From Balneolaceae bacterium (GTDB lineage Bacteria; Bacteroidota; Rhodothermia; Balneolales; Balneolaceae), in the NCBI GenBank assembly GCA_017643365.1, contig JAEPNO010000011.1, positions 62,001 through 126,000 of the forward strand: a stretch of 64,000 nt of DNA, given 5' to 3'. Positions 1 through 9,227 of this stretch are shown in pieces. The notes beneath the pieces were generated by a model, which did no database searches, was not told the DNA's origin, and worked only from the letters and a program-made list of their open reading frames with translations. The translations under genes were made by a program, and so were the position numbers. The stretch's first letter is position 1; each line of letters starts with the position of its first letter.

Positions 1-337
1 GGTTTTCATGAAGCTTATCGGCCGGAACTTTATTCGATGTCGAAAATTGACTATAAAACGTTACCGTTTTTCCATTGGCTATAAATAAATCTCTGGCTGG
101 AAAGTAATCGAATTGGGTTGCTAATTGCACTAAGTGATTACCCGGGTTCACCTCAATTACAGCTTGGTTAGCTATCATTTTTGCATTGGCAAAATCTAAA
201 TCAAGAACCAATAAGGCTGAGTCTACATTGAAACTGAATTTTATAAACGCCTGTTTATTTTCGGTTGATTGAGCAAAACAGACTACTGAAAAAGTAGCTC
301 AGAAAATCAGCGATAAAAACGGAATTTTAAAACTCAT
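1..337 (-). pseudogene. PEGA-like exported protein, in-frame stop in signal peptide, runs off left edge
   Basis: Reading the minus strand from ATG at 337-335 gives MSFKIPFLSLIF, then TGA (plus-strand 299-301), then ATFSVVCFAQ and an open frame to the window edge. Ignoring the stop, the N-terminus is a perfect Sec signal peptide with an Ala-Gln cleavage site. The mature part (IKFSFNVDSALLVLDLDF, GNHLVQL, then FDYFPARDLFIANGKTVTF) resembles the PEGA-type beta domains of the two larger proteins upstream. The ATG overlaps the end of the preceding gene by 11 nt, so this is the next gene of the operon. No ATG follows the stop for about 45 codons. It may be a nonsense mutant (TGG to TGA), a sequencing error or a recoded codon. 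Only the N-terminal part is visible. Confidence 0.55.
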
Positions 338-1325
338 GGGTAAGTACCAATGTTGGGTAAAGAGTGCCTTCAAAACCGGTTGAAACCAGACTTGTTTTAA
401 CTTTTGTGCGATAATATCGAGTGGTTCCAATATTCATACTATCCCAAACGGTAAACCCGTAAACAAGCGCAATGCCGGCACTATATAAGAGGGCGCTTTT
501 TCGAGCATCCAGCATGATGTCACGTTGTGCATCGGCGTTTTCGCGATACTCAATGGCTTGCAAGGTATTTTCTGTATCGTTATACCTCGATTCCCAGTTT
601 TCGAAACTCGATTTAGCGTTGCCGAAAGTTTCAATTTCATTGATGAGTGGCGAGGTTAAAATTGCCAAGGCTGAAATGGTTAGTACACTTTTAAATTTCT
701 TTCGATGATGCCAATAACCTGCACCGGGAATAAAATAAAAACCCTTGTTTTTAGGATGAATTTCGGCCATTTCATAACTAAACTCAGTAAATGTACCCGG
801 ACTGATCATTACATCTTTGCCTTGCCATTTTTTGCCTTTACCAATTTCAATTTCATACATACCCGGTGCTAACAATGTATCAGCGTAATTTGTTGGAATT
901 AATTCGCCATTAATTCTGAACATATTATCTGCAGTACCTCTTAATTGAAGATTATTCTGATACAAGATTGCATTATAAGAGCTTCTATACTGATCTCGAT
1001 TACGGAAACTAAAGGTAATTCCGGTTTGCACGGTGTCGCCAGGCAGAATTGTTACCCGTGTGCGCCAATCGTTTATAGTGTTCCAAACTAAACGGATAGA
1101 ATAGCTACCGGTTGGTAATAGTATCGCTTCATTATTTTCTAGCTTATATGGATTGTAAAAATCCTCATCCACTACCACGTAAAACTCATCGAGGTTGGTG
1201 TTGATTTGAACCCAGCCAGAATCAGCAACAGAATCGCCTGATTGAGCATTTGCCACGTCTCCTGATAGAAAACAGATCAAGAGGATAGCGTGAAGATGAA
1301 GAAGCGTTTTCTTGAAATTAGTCAT
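327..1325 (-). CDS. PEGA-type exported membrane protein (paralog of the 3412-4380 gene)
   Basis: I place the start at 1325, giving MTNFKKTLLHLHAILLICFLSGDVANAQ, a clean signal peptide; the longer frame back to 1409 only adds residues inside the upstream gene. This ATG overlaps the stop of the upstream lipoprotein gene by 8 nt. The mature N-terminal half holds two PEGA-like beta repeats (around VQINTNLDEFYVVVDEDF and LLAPGMYEIEIGKGKKW). A hydrophobic stretch follows (SVLTISALAILTSPL), then a charged helical linker, a second hydrophobic stretch and a C-terminal LTHEF. The order matches the protein at 3412-4380 (PEGA, hydrophobic, helix, hydrophobic, C-terminal beta segment). Function is unknown; an envelope role is inferred. 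Confidence 0.8.
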   Translation of the reverse strand: MTNFKKTLLHLHAILLICFLSGDVANAQSGDSVADSGWVQINTNLDEFYVVVDEDFYNPYKLENNEAILLPTGSYSIRLVWNTINDWRTRVTILPGDTVQTGITFSFRNRDQYRSSYNAILYQNNLQLRGTADNMFRINGELIPTNYADTLLAPGMYEIEIGKGKKWQGKDVMISPGTFTEFSYEMAEIHPKNKGFYFIPGAGYWHHRKKFKSVLTISALAILTSPLINEIETFGNAKSSFENWESRYNDTENTLQAIEYRENADAQRDIMLDARKSALLYSAGIALVYGFTVWDSMNIGTTRYYRTKVKTSLVSTGFEGTLYPTLVLTHEF

Positions 1326-2388
1326 TAGTAAGTACCCAGTCGTTGCCGTTAAATGTGACGGTAATAGTTTCTGTAAACACAATAGGTTCGCCGAAACTGA
1401 TAAACCCAATCTTGTAAGAATAATCGTTGTCTACATCTTGATATCGATGAGTAATACTATTCATCGAAGAATCCAGCCAATCCACTTGTTTAAAGTCATT
1501 TTGAGATGATTTTTGTAGATATAGAATGGCATAATCGAAGCAAGGTATCGACTCAAAGCTAAGAATATGATCCCAAGTTAGTCCTATTTTTTGCGAAGAG
1601 AATTCGAAAGTGGATGGGGCTGAGTGTGGGTTGGGATCATCCTTACATGCGCTTAAGATATTAGATTCTGTATCCCAGCTTTCCGAAATTTCTCCTGTCT
1701 CGCTTTTAATTTCAAATCGGAAGATTCCATCAATATCATAACCGGAGGTATAAATAAAATTAGGAATATAGCCTGAGCCATAATCTAATGACACCGATCC
1801 GAAATTATTAAAATTAACAGAATCAGGAGCATAAGACAGTTTTAGAGAGGCTTCGCTTAAGAAATTATGGTCCCAGTAAATCCAAAAGGCACCTTCTCTG
1901 TTTACAAATCGAATATTGGAAACTTCCTGTTTATAACTGATGCGAGTAGTATCAGAATAAATGCGATAGTATATGTTATTGTTCAATGTTTGTGAAACAA
2001 CATGTGCATTTTCTGATCGTAGCTGATTTATGTCAATTTCTGGCGGTAGATCTAAAAATGATGCTATACCAAGTTGTAGGTCAGCGTCTACAATGGTTTT
2101 GATACTAGAGAAATATCCGTTCTTTTGTGTTATAGCTATAGGATGATCCGAATAATCGAATCCGTTTGTTAAATCAAAAATGGCATACCCATCTATATTT
2201 TTTGGATGTTGATCTTCGAAGACCAGCTTATTCTCTAAATAATCAATGGAAGTTACCCTAGGTTTTAGAAGCTGATAATCTGGAGATATTAAATCAACAG
2301 TATTACCCGTGGGTGTTTCTGGCACACATTGAACCGTTAAGTACAAAATCAGAATTAATATAAAACACGATGCAAAACTTCTATTCAT
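1318..2388 (-). CDS. Lipoprotein of unknown function, paralog of the 2408-3403 gene
   Basis: 356 aa. The N-terminus MNRSFASCFILILILYLTVQC is a lipoprotein signal with Cys21 as the likely lipid attachment site; the -1 residue is Gln, which is atypical. The mature protein starts CVPETPTGN, exactly as in the neighbouring lipoprotein, and both continue with VD-I-S-Y. The rest is predicted beta-rich and includes a shared Y-APDSVNF element, suggesting repeated Ig/fibronectin-like modules. No catalytic motif was seen. It lies in a minus-strand operon between its paralog (20 nt upstream) and a PEGA protein (8-nt overlap downstream). Function unknown. Confidence 0.8.
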   Translation of the reverse strand: MNRSFASCFILILILYLTVQCVPETPTGNTVDLISPDYQLLKPRVTSIDYLENKLVFEDQHPKNIDGYAIFDLTNGFDYSDHPIAITQKNGYFSSIKTIVDADLQLGIASFLDLPPEIDINQLRSENAHVVSQTLNNNIYYRIYSDTTRISYKQEVSNIRFVNREGAFWIYWDHNFLSEASLKLSYAPDSVNFNNFGSVSLDYGSGYIPNFIYTSGYDIDGIFRFEIKSETGEISESWDTESNILSACKDDPNPHSAPSTFEFSSQKIGLTWDHILSFESIPCFDYAILYLQKSSQNDFKQVDWLDSSMNSITHRYQDVDNDYSYKIGFISFGEPIVFTETITVTFNGNDWVLTND

Positions 2389-2407
2389 TTTTCATTATTT
2401 AGTTGTT

Positions 2408-3403
2408 CTACAAATTCTGGCGAACAACTTCGCTCTCTATAACTATTCCTTCACCATATCTAACTCCTGCTGCTTTTATGTCTACCCATCTAGATTCTTC
2501 TGCTAGCAACAATGTGTTACTTTTTAACTTCGAATGGCGACTAATTAATTTGAAATCAGGATCTTCGTTAGTTCGTTGATAGAGAAATACTTCATCGTAA
2601 CATTCTGAAATCACATCCCAGTTAACACGAACATAATTTATGCTACCGAGAGTTACACGTTCTGTATTTATTGTTGGCGATGTGGTAGGGGATGGTTGCT
2701 CATCACAGATTGAAAATCGATTGCTACCGGTCGAAATATATTCTGATTCATACGAAAATAAATACTTGAGCTTATGACGAAACACTCCATCAAGTTCACC
2801 TTCGAACCGCGTTTGGAAATCAGCAAGTTTTAAGGATGCTTTTTGGGGTGGCGAATTTGACAATACGGGTTCAAAATTCACAGAATCAGGAGCATATTCA
2901 ACAGATATTCGAAAATTCGGATTATAAAAATCAGGCTGATAAAGCACATAGTTCAACGCATTATTAAATGTAATACTTGGATTAAGATTCTCAATCTCAA
3001 ACGTGAAGTATGCATAATCTGAGTAGATTCGCTCCTTATTAATTTCGAAATATGATCTGATTGCATAGGTTTGTGGAAACTCAAGAAAAGCAGCGTCGAT
3101 AAAGGCGAGTCCTATTGTTGCATTAATATCGAATTTCAAGTCGTCTTTCAATTCACCATCGTACTCTAAAAATAATTCTTGCCCGGTAACTCTAAAGATC
3201 GATTGCTTATCCAAATTGATTTGCAAATTCCCGTTCGGAAGTCGTTCTACAGTAAAATTTTCAGGAGTTGGGATATCATAGTTTTCAGAAATTGGATCAA
3301 CAATATTACCGGTGGGCGTTTCGGGTACACAAGCCAATCCTATTAACAAAATTATGCTAATTAAGCTAAGTGTAATAAATTGGAAAGTAACGAAACGTGA
3401 CAA
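2408..3403 (-). CDS. Lipoprotein of unknown function (CVPETPTGN family)
   Basis: 331 aa. The signal MSRFVTFQFITLSLISIILL leads to Cys25 in IGLAC, followed by CVPETPTGN-VDPISENY, the same mature start as the downstream paralog. The two share the SVEYAPDSVNFEP / SYAPDSVNFNN segment and a C-terminal region with a conserved CDE-P or CKDDPNPHSAP stretch before the last beta module, so they arose by tandem duplication and have diverged strongly. Spacing is 8 nt from the upstream PEGA gene and 19 nt to the downstream paralog, consistent with one transcript. No enzyme motif is visible; probably an outer-membrane-anchored beta-rich protein. Confidence 0.8.
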   Translation of the reverse strand: MSRFVTFQFITLSLISIILLIGLACVPETPTGNIVDPISENYDIPTPENFTVERLPNGNLQINLDKQSIFRVTGQELFLEYDGELKDDLKFDINATIGLAFIDAAFLEFPQTYAIRSYFEINKERIYSDYAYFTFEIENLNPSITFNNALNYVLYQPDFYNPNFRISVEYAPDSVNFEPVLSNSPPQKASLKLADFQTRFEGELDGVFRHKLKYLFSYESEYISTGSNRFSICDEQPSPTTSPTINTERVTLGSINYVRVNWDVISECYDEVFLYQRTNEDPDFKLISRHSKLKSNTLLLAEESRWVDIKAAGVRYGEGIVIESEVVRQNL

Positions 3404-3411
3404 AGTAAAAA

Positions 3412-4380
3412 TTAGAAATTTACGGTAAGATTAAACTGCGGAGCCACTTCTCCGAACCGATTAAAAGCTTGCACATTAAATTGCACAGGTGGCTTTTTAT
3501 AACCTTCTTTCGGGCGCTGTAATGTTTTGTACGTGGTAGCCACATAAAGCACACCTGCCCCTATAATTGAAAATGTTCTACGGCGCTTAAATTTTTTGAT
3601 ATCCTCTTCATACTGTTTAAGTCTGTTCTCATGAATTGGACCGGTTGACAAATTTCGACTTTGGTATAGATTTCTTTCATTGGTAATAGTTTCTGCTTTC
3701 GCAGATGCATAGCCTTGATAATATATAAGTGTTGCCAGCCCGGAAATTGTTAGTAAAGCACTCTTATTTTTGCCATCCATGATATATCCTAAACCGGGCA
3801 CAAAACGAGCAATTTTAGGAGTATTTCTGTAATCGTTGAAATAGCGATGTTCGTCTTTAGGATTATCAATTGCCGCATCGATTTTTGCGAAGATGGTGCC
3901 GTATTCAGGATGATTAATAAACAGTTCATGTTCACCTTCGTTAAGTAAAACATTAACCTGTGTGTAGCCAATAAATTCCTGGTTAATAAAAATTTCAGCG
4001 CCCTCTTCCGAATAAACCGACACATTATACCCGTTCATAAAGGTTTGATAAGAACTGCGCGGATCAACGTTTTTGGGACGTAAAAAATTAATTTGCTGTC
4101 CATTTACCTGATTCGCACTCACGATAGCATCAAATTGTGTATCGTGATATCCCTCAAGTACTCCTCGGAAACTACGCTCACCAACGGGGACTTGAATGGT
4201 GTCGCCGGCTATATAGTAAATCGGATTACTCAGATCATCGTCTATCAACAGAATAAACTCTTCGATATTACTAAGTATGGTAAAACCGCCCATTTGGGGA
4301 TTCTGATCGGCCTCTTGCGCCCTAGTGTTTGATGAAGCCCCAAATACACAGATCAAACCCAACAAAAGCAAATACTTCAT
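3412..4380 (-). CDS. PEGA-type exported membrane protein, first gene of the envelope operon
   Basis: 322 aa. Signal peptide MKYLLLLGLICVFGASSNTRAQ with Ala-Gln cleavage. Two PEGA-like repeats follow (FTILSNIEEFILLIDDDLSN with PVGERSFRGVLEGYHD; then VSVYSEEGAEIFINQEFIGY with LNEGEHELFI). These are the G-x-H/Y carbohydrate-binding-like beta modules usually found in surface proteins. Next come a hydrophobic segment (LLTISGLATLIYY), a charged helix, a second hydrophobic segment (TFSIIGAGVLYVATTY) and a C-terminal stretch ending FNLTVNF. It is the first gene of a four- to five-gene minus-strand operon. Substrate and partners are unknown. Confidence 0.8.
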   Translation of the reverse strand: MKYLLLLGLICVFGASSNTRAQEADQNPQMGGFTILSNIEEFILLIDDDLSNPIYYIAGDTIQVPVGERSFRGVLEGYHDTQFDAIVSANQVNGQQINFLRPKNVDPRSSYQTFMNGYNVSVYSEEGAEIFINQEFIGYTQVNVLLNEGEHELFINHPEYGTIFAKIDAAIDNPKDEHRYFNDYRNTPKIARFVPGLGYIMDGKNKSALLTISGLATLIYYQGYASAKAETITNERNLYQSRNLSTGPIHENRLKQYEEDIKKFKRRRTFSIIGAGVLYVATTYKTLQRPKEGYKKPPVQFNVQAFNRFGEVAPQFNLTVNF

Positions 4381-4808
4381 GAAAGAGTGGCTAGTTAATG
4401 CGAATAAAAATATTTAACCAAAAATAGAAAAGAATCAATAAAATAAAAGTAGAATTGGGAAGGAGAGAAGTCAATGTTCAATGTTCAAATTCCAAATTCC
4501 AAAGTCCAAATTCCAAAGTCCAAAAAATGGGTGATCAGTTTGAGGATTTAGTGTTTTTGGTGTTTGTTACTAAATATTAAGACTTCTAAGGATTACCCGG
4601 AGTGAACAATTTCGAGAAGTAAGAAAAAAAGTCCAGCGCAAACTCCTAATCTATAGTAGGAACCGGATGGGAAAACGGTTATTTGAGTAGGAAAGAACTT
4701 TTGAAACTCTACTCATGTATTTGCTTCAGAAACACTAATCCACCAACAATTTCACTAGAAGTTTACTATTTTTAAAGCTTATCAAAAATCTAGAAGAAAA
4801 AAGCATTC
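4381..4808. other. Divergent intergenic region between the envelope operon and leuS
   Basis: 428 nt with no convincing ORF. It must hold the promoters of both flanking units. On the minus strand a TATTTTTG box (plus 4419-4426) fits the Bacteroidota -7 consensus TAnnTTTG, but no TTG lies about 20 nt before it, so the assignment is weak. The middle is occupied by a seven-base repeat array (listed separately). Nothing convincing was found directly in front of leuS. Confidence 0.4.
4471..4526. repeat. Heptanucleotide-period array (TCAATGT / CCAAATT / CCAAAGT)
   Basis: Read in steps of seven the sequence is TCAATGT, TCAATGT, TCAAATT, CCAAATT, CCAAAGT, CCAAATT, CCAAAGT, CCAAAAA: eight consecutive degenerate heptamers. 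The period is exact although the motif drifts. Similar seven-base arrays of different sequence occur at 11859, 59565, 60101 and 60181. Confidence 0.75.
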
Positions 4809-7334
4809 ATGCACTCTTACAATCCAGCTGAAATCGAACCAAAATGGCAAAAGTACTGGCTCGAAAATAAAACTTTTAAAACGCCTACCGATCGAACAAA
4901 GCCGAAGTTTTATGTTCTGGATATGTTTCCTTACCCCAGCGGAAGTGGATTGCATGTAGGGCACCCGGAAGGCTACACAGCCACCGATATTCTCGCGCGA
5001 TATAAGCGAATGAATGGATTTAATGTGCTGCACCCGATTGGTTGGGATGCATTTGGTCTCCCGGCTGAACAATATGCTGTAAAAACCGGAACTCATCCGA
5101 AAATCACTACCGAAAAGAATATCAATCGCTTTCGCGAGCAGCTACAAGCAATTGGTTTTAGCTACGATTGGGATCGCGAAGTAAACACCACCGATCCAAA
5201 TTACTTTAAATGGACGCAGTGGATTTTCCTGAAATTGTTTGAGCAAGGATTAGCCTACGAAGATGAAGTGGCTGTAAATTGGTGCCCTGAGTTGGGAACC
5301 GTGTTGGCGAATGAAGAAGTAATCGACGGTAAAAGCGAAGTGGGTGGATTTCCGGTAATTCGTAAGCCAATGCGCCAATGGGTGTTGAAAATCACCGCGT
5401 ATGCCGAGCGTTTGTTGAATGATTTGGATGAGTTAGACTGGCCGGAATCGCTAAAAGACATGCAGCGTAACTGGATCGGGAAGTCGATTGGTGCTGAAAT
5501 CGATTTTAAGGTGGATGCTCATGATGAAAACATCAGAGTATACACAACTCGTCCGGACACCATTTTCGGCGCTACCTATATGGTATTGGCACCGGAACAT
5601 CATTTAGTGGCAAAAATCACTACCGATGAGCAAAAAGAGGAGGTAGGTGCCTATCAAGAGGAAGCAGCGAAGAAATCGGATCTGGATCGGCAGGAGCTCA
5701 ACAAAGAAAAAACCGGTGTATTTACCGGCGCTTATGCCATCAATCCGGCTAATGGGAAGAAAATCCCAATCTGGATTGCCGATTATGTGTTGGTAAGCTA
5801 CGGTACAGGTGCGATCATGGCCGTTCCCGGGCAAGATGAACGCGATTGGGAATTTGCTGAAAAATTTGAGTTACCGATCGTTCGAACGGTTCAGCCGGAA
5901 GAAGGCTTCGATGGAAATGCATACACGGGTGAAGGTCCTGCCATTAATAGTGACTTCTTAAATGGGATGGAAATCACTGAAGCCAAAGCGAAAATCATTG
6001 AATGGCTGGAAGAGAAAGGAGCCGGGACCAAAGCGGTAAATTACAAATTACGTGATTGGTTATTTTCACGTCAGCGATATTGGGGCGAGCCATTCCCGAT
6101 CATCCATGTTGATGGTGAAGCAAAGGCCGTTGGCTACGATGAGCTTCCTTTAGAGCTTCCCGAAGTGGAAAAATATCAGCCCACCGGTGATGGCGAACCT
6201 CCTTTAGCAAATGCAACCGATTGGGTAAATACCACCGATCCTACAACAGGAAAACCAGCCAAACGTGAAACCAACACCATGCCGCAATGGGCAGGTTCTT
6301 GCTGGTATTATCTTCGTTACATTTCTCCCGATTGGGATGGTGGTCCGGTTGATCCTGATTACGAAAAATACTGGATGCCGGTTGATTTATACGTGGGTGG
6401 AGCGGAACATGCGGTACTTCACTTATTGTATGCGCGCTTCTGGCATAAAGTGTTGTTCGATTTGGGAGTTGTATCCACAAAAGAACCATTTCAGAAATTG
6501 GTGAATCAAGGGATGATTCTTGGCGAAATGGAGTTTACCGCTGCTGATGGAAGTAAACTGGCCGAAGATCAGGTTGAAAAGCGCGGTGACTCTTTTTATC
6601 AAAAGGGGACAGATCTTAAAGTAGATGCTAGGGCTCATAAAATGAGTAAAAGCCGTGGCAATGTGATAAATCCTGATCATGTGATCGATCAATTTGGTGC
6701 CGATTCTTTACGACTCTACGAAATGTTTATGGGACCACTGGAACAGGTTAAGCCATGGAGTACCAAAGGAGTAGATGGTGTTAATCGATTTTTGAATCGT
6801 GCCTGGCGATTGTTGGTTGAAGAGAATTCCGGCGAGTTTAAAATAAGCGATGTTGAGCCGAATAAAGACCAATTGAAGGTTCTGCATACCGCTATTAAGA
6901 AAGTGACTGAAGATGTAGAGGCTATGCGATTTAATACCGCAATTTCTGCATTGATGATTTTTGTGAACGAAGCGAACAGTTGGAAAACAGTGCCAAAAAT
7001 GGTGGCAAACGACTTTGTGAAACTCCTGAATCCCTTTGCACCGCATTTAGCTGAAGAACTATGGAACAAACTTGGTAACGAAAGGACTATATCATACACA
7101 GACTGGCCGGAATTCAACGAAGAATTTCTGAAAGAGGATGAGGTAATGTATCCCGTTCAGGTGAATGGAAAAGTTCGGGCAGATATTTTTGTACTGGCTG
7201 ATAAAGCTAAAAACAAAGACTACGTACTTGAAATAGCCAAAAATGAAAACAAAGTTAAAAAATACTTGGCCGAAGGAAATTTAGTGAAAGAAATATTCGT
7301 GCCCGGAAGAATTATAAACTTTGTAGTAAAATAA
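4809..7334 (+). CDS. leuS: Leucyl-tRNA synthetase
   Basis: 841 aa class I aminoacyl-tRNA synthetase that charges tRNA-Leu with leucine in the cytoplasm. The HIGH signature is HVGH at residues 49-52, after the LeuRS-typical [10 protein letters not shown]. The CP1 editing domain is present, with [19 protein letters not shown] and [19 protein letters not shown]. The KMSKS loop is intact at residues 611-615 (KMSKSRGNV). An anticodon-binding domain with [10 protein letters not shown] and a C-terminal VQVNGKVR segment complete the protein, so length and order match bacterial LeuRS. The ATG follows an A-rich stretch without a clear Shine-Dalgarno. No leucine-responsive leader was recognised upstream. 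Confidence 0.98.
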   Translation: MHSYNPAEIEPKWQKYWLENKTFKTPTDRTKPKFYVLDMFPYPSGSGLHVGHPEGYTATDILARYKRMNGFNVLHPIGWDAFGLPAEQYAVKTGTHPKITTEKNINRFREQLQAIGFSYDWDREVNTTDPNYFKWTQWIFLKLFEQGLAYEDEVAVNWCPELGTVLANEEVIDGKSEVGGFPVIRKPMRQWVLKITAYAERLLNDLDELDWPESLKDMQRNWIGKSIGAEIDFKVDAHDENIRVYTTRPDTIFGATYMVLAPEHHLVAKITTDEQKEEVGAYQEEAAKKSDLDRQELNKEKTGVFTGAYAINPANGKKIPIWIADYVLVSYGTGAIMAVPGQDERDWEFAEKFELPIVRTVQPEEGFDGNAYTGEGPAINSDFLNGMEITEAKAKIIEWLEEKGAGTKAVNYKLRDWLFSRQRYWGEPFPIIHVDGEAKAVGYDELPLELPEVEKYQPTGDGEPPLANATDWVNTTDPTTGKPAKRETNTMPQWAGSCWYYLRYISPDWDGGPVDPDYEKYWMPVDLYVGGAEHAVLHLLYARFWHKVLFDLGVVSTKEPFQKLVNQGMILGEMEFTAADGSKLAEDQVEKRGDSFYQKGTDLKVDARAHKMSKSRGNVINPDHVIDQFGADSLRLYEMFMGPLEQVKPWSTKGVDGVNRFLNRAWRLLVEENSGEFKISDVEPNKDQLKVLHTAIKKVTEDVEAMRFNTAISALMIFVNEANSWKTVPKMVANDFVKLLNPFAPHLAEELWNKLGNERTISYTDWPEFNEEFLKEDEVMYPVQVNGKVRADIFVLADKAKNKDYVLEIAKNENKVKKYLAEGNLVKEIFVPGRIINFVVK

Positions 7335-7407
7335 TCAGATTTTTGGCCGATAATATGGAGGAATAGCCAAAGTACAGAATTAGATTGGTACAGAACTTAG
7401 TTCACGT

Positions 7408-9177
7408 ATGATAAATCAAATCAATAACAATTTAGACGAACGGATAGTAAATGCTGTGTTAGATACAGCAATTAGTATTTGTGCTATTGATAGTGATGGA
7501 TTAATCGTAAGTACGAATTTCAAATTCAATCAATTATTGGGTTATGATGAAGGGGAATTACTGCACACCAATTTTTTCGAGTTAATTCCCGACGATTATA
7601 AAAGCATTGAATTAGAGATGGATGCTCACTTTTGGGCAGAGCAATTTGGCTACGATTCCGTTTTTAAAATTCAGCGAAAAGATGGTGCTCATCTATATTT
7701 TGAGGCTACATTTACTTATTTAGAAGATGATACAACGCCCCTGAAAGTAGCCACTTTAAACGATGTAACTGAAAAAGTTGAACGCGAAACTCAGCTTAAA
7801 CAGACCAATGCTTTTTTATCTACAATGATAGAATCGGCCCCTATTGGTGTTGTTATGATCAACCAAAAAGGGATAGTTGAAACATGGAATCAGCATGCTG
7901 AAAACATTTTTGGCTGGTCGAGTGATGAAGCTGTAGGTAAAGTGTTACCCTACGTTCCGCCTCATAAAAGAGATGAATTCAAAGAGAACTTGAAAGAGGC
8001 TTTTTCCAGAGAAGAGAATTTCATGTTGGAATTGGAACGCATGGATAACTACGGGGAAACCATCTACCTCAGAGAATTCATCACGCCAATTAAAACGGAT
8101 AATGAAGCCGTTGAAAAGGTTTTATTACTCATCGAAGATATTACCGATACCACTCTTGTGCAGAAAGCACTTATTGACAGTGAAATTAAATACAGGAGTT
8201 TGGTTGAGGCTAGCAATGATTTGATTTTGAAAACGAATCTTCGAGGTATGATTACGTTTACAAATCAAGCAGCCAATAATGTTCTCGGCTATACTCCTTT
8301 CGAGATGATCGGGAAAAACTCCCTCAGGTTTGTACACGAAACAGCTAAGAAAGATTGGTACAACATCTATAAAGAGTTAAAACTAGGAAAGAGTTTTACA
8401 AATGTAGATTTACACTTGCAAAATGCCAATGGCGAAAATGTAAGTGTAAATGCTAATTTTCAATCTACGTTAAACGAGGAAGGTGAAGTTGTTGGCTTTA
8501 GTTGCTATGCCGCTGATATCTCCGACCGAATTAAATATCAGAACCATCTTGAATCGATGGTTAAAGAAAAAGAAATTCTGATTAAAGAAATTCATCACCG
8601 GGTGAAAAATAACCTGGCTGTTGTTTCTGGTCTACTTTCGTTGCAGTCTACAACGCTTAAAAGTGAAGCGGCTAAACGAGCTTTTGCTGAAAGTCAGGCA
8701 CGCATTAAATCCATTGCAACAATTCACGAGAAACTTTATCAAAACGAGTTGTTTACCAATGTTGAGATAAAGAATTATCTTGAGCAGTTGGTTAAAGATA
8801 TCAGCAACACCTACCGAGATCCGAATAAAAATATTACAACCAAAGTGGTTGGTGATGAAGTGCATTTGAATGTAAATCAGGCGGTTCCTTTTGGAATTAT
8901 GTCAAACGAATTGCTGATCAATGCACATAAATACGCGTTTGAAAATCGCATTTATGGTGAGATCGAAGTTAAAATCGAAAAAGACGATGAGGGACAGGTT
9001 ACTGTATCGGTTGCGGATAATGGAGTTGGTCTTCCCGATAATTTCGACTCGAACGAAGATGGGACATCACTGGGCATGATTTTGATTCGAAGTTTAAGTA
9101 CCCAACTTGATGCTCAACTAAGAGTTTTTAGAGAAAACGGAACTCGTTTTTCTATCTCGTTTATTCCTGACGAATAA
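7408..9177 (+). CDS. Cytoplasmic PAS sensor histidine kinase (HisKA_2 type)
   Basis: 589 aa with no signal peptide or membrane segment. Three PAS domains (about 12-125, 132-245, 258-372) precede a HisKA_2 dimerisation/phosphoacceptor domain with EIHHRVKNN, the acceptor being His396 or His397. A HATPase_c domain follows, with the N box near NELLINAHKYAF and a G box DNGVGLP. HisKA_2 kinases usually donate to stand-alone response regulators; no REC or output domain is attached here. It starts 73 nt after leuS in the same direction and ends at a terminator shared with convergent gltA. The stimulus is unknown; an internal redox, light or ligand signal through PAS is plausible. Confidence 0.92.
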   Translation: MINQINNNLDERIVNAVLDTAISICAIDSDGLIVSTNFKFNQLLGYDEGELLHTNFFELIPDDYKSIELEMDAHFWAEQFGYDSVFKIQRKDGAHLYFEATFTYLEDDTTPLKVATLNDVTEKVERETQLKQTNAFLSTMIESAPIGVVMINQKGIVETWNQHAENIFGWSSDEAVGKVLPYVPPHKRDEFKENLKEAFSREENFMLELERMDNYGETIYLREFITPIKTDNEAVEKVLLLIEDITDTTLVQKALIDSEIKYRSLVEASNDLILKTNLRGMITFTNQAANNVLGYTPFEMIGKNSLRFVHETAKKDWYNIYKELKLGKSFTNVDLHLQNANGENVSVNANFQSTLNEEGEVVGFSCYAADISDRIKYQNHLESMVKEKEILIKEIHHRVKNNLAVVSGLLSLQSTTLKSEAAKRAFAESQARIKSIATIHEKLYQNELFTNVEIKNYLEQLVKDISNTYRDPNKNITTKVVGDEVHLNVNQAVPFGIMSNELLINAHKYAFENRIYGEIEVKIEKDDEGQVTVSVADNGVGLPDNFDSNEDGTSLGMILIRSLSTQLDAQLRVFRENGTRFSISFIPDE

Positions 9178-9178
9178 A

Positions 9179-9202
9179 AAAGGCCTCCAATCGGAAGCCT
9201 TT
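9179..9202. terminator. Bidirectional intrinsic terminator between the PAS kinase and gltA
   Basis: Arms AAAGGCCTCC (9179-9188) and GGAAGCCTTT (9193-9202) pair over ten positions with one C-A mismatch around loop AATC. A T-rich run follows on the plus side (TTTCTTTC) and six T follow on the minus side. It sits between the convergent stops at 9177 and 9228, so it can serve both genes and fits the minus-strand gltA transcript best. Confidence 0.85.
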
Positions 9203-9227
9203 CTTTCAAATAAATATAGTTTAAATA

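Noticed and set aside
1326-1409. 28-residue N-terminal extension of the PEGA protein
   Set aside because: It lies inside the upstream gene; the ATG at 1325 gives a perfect signal peptide.
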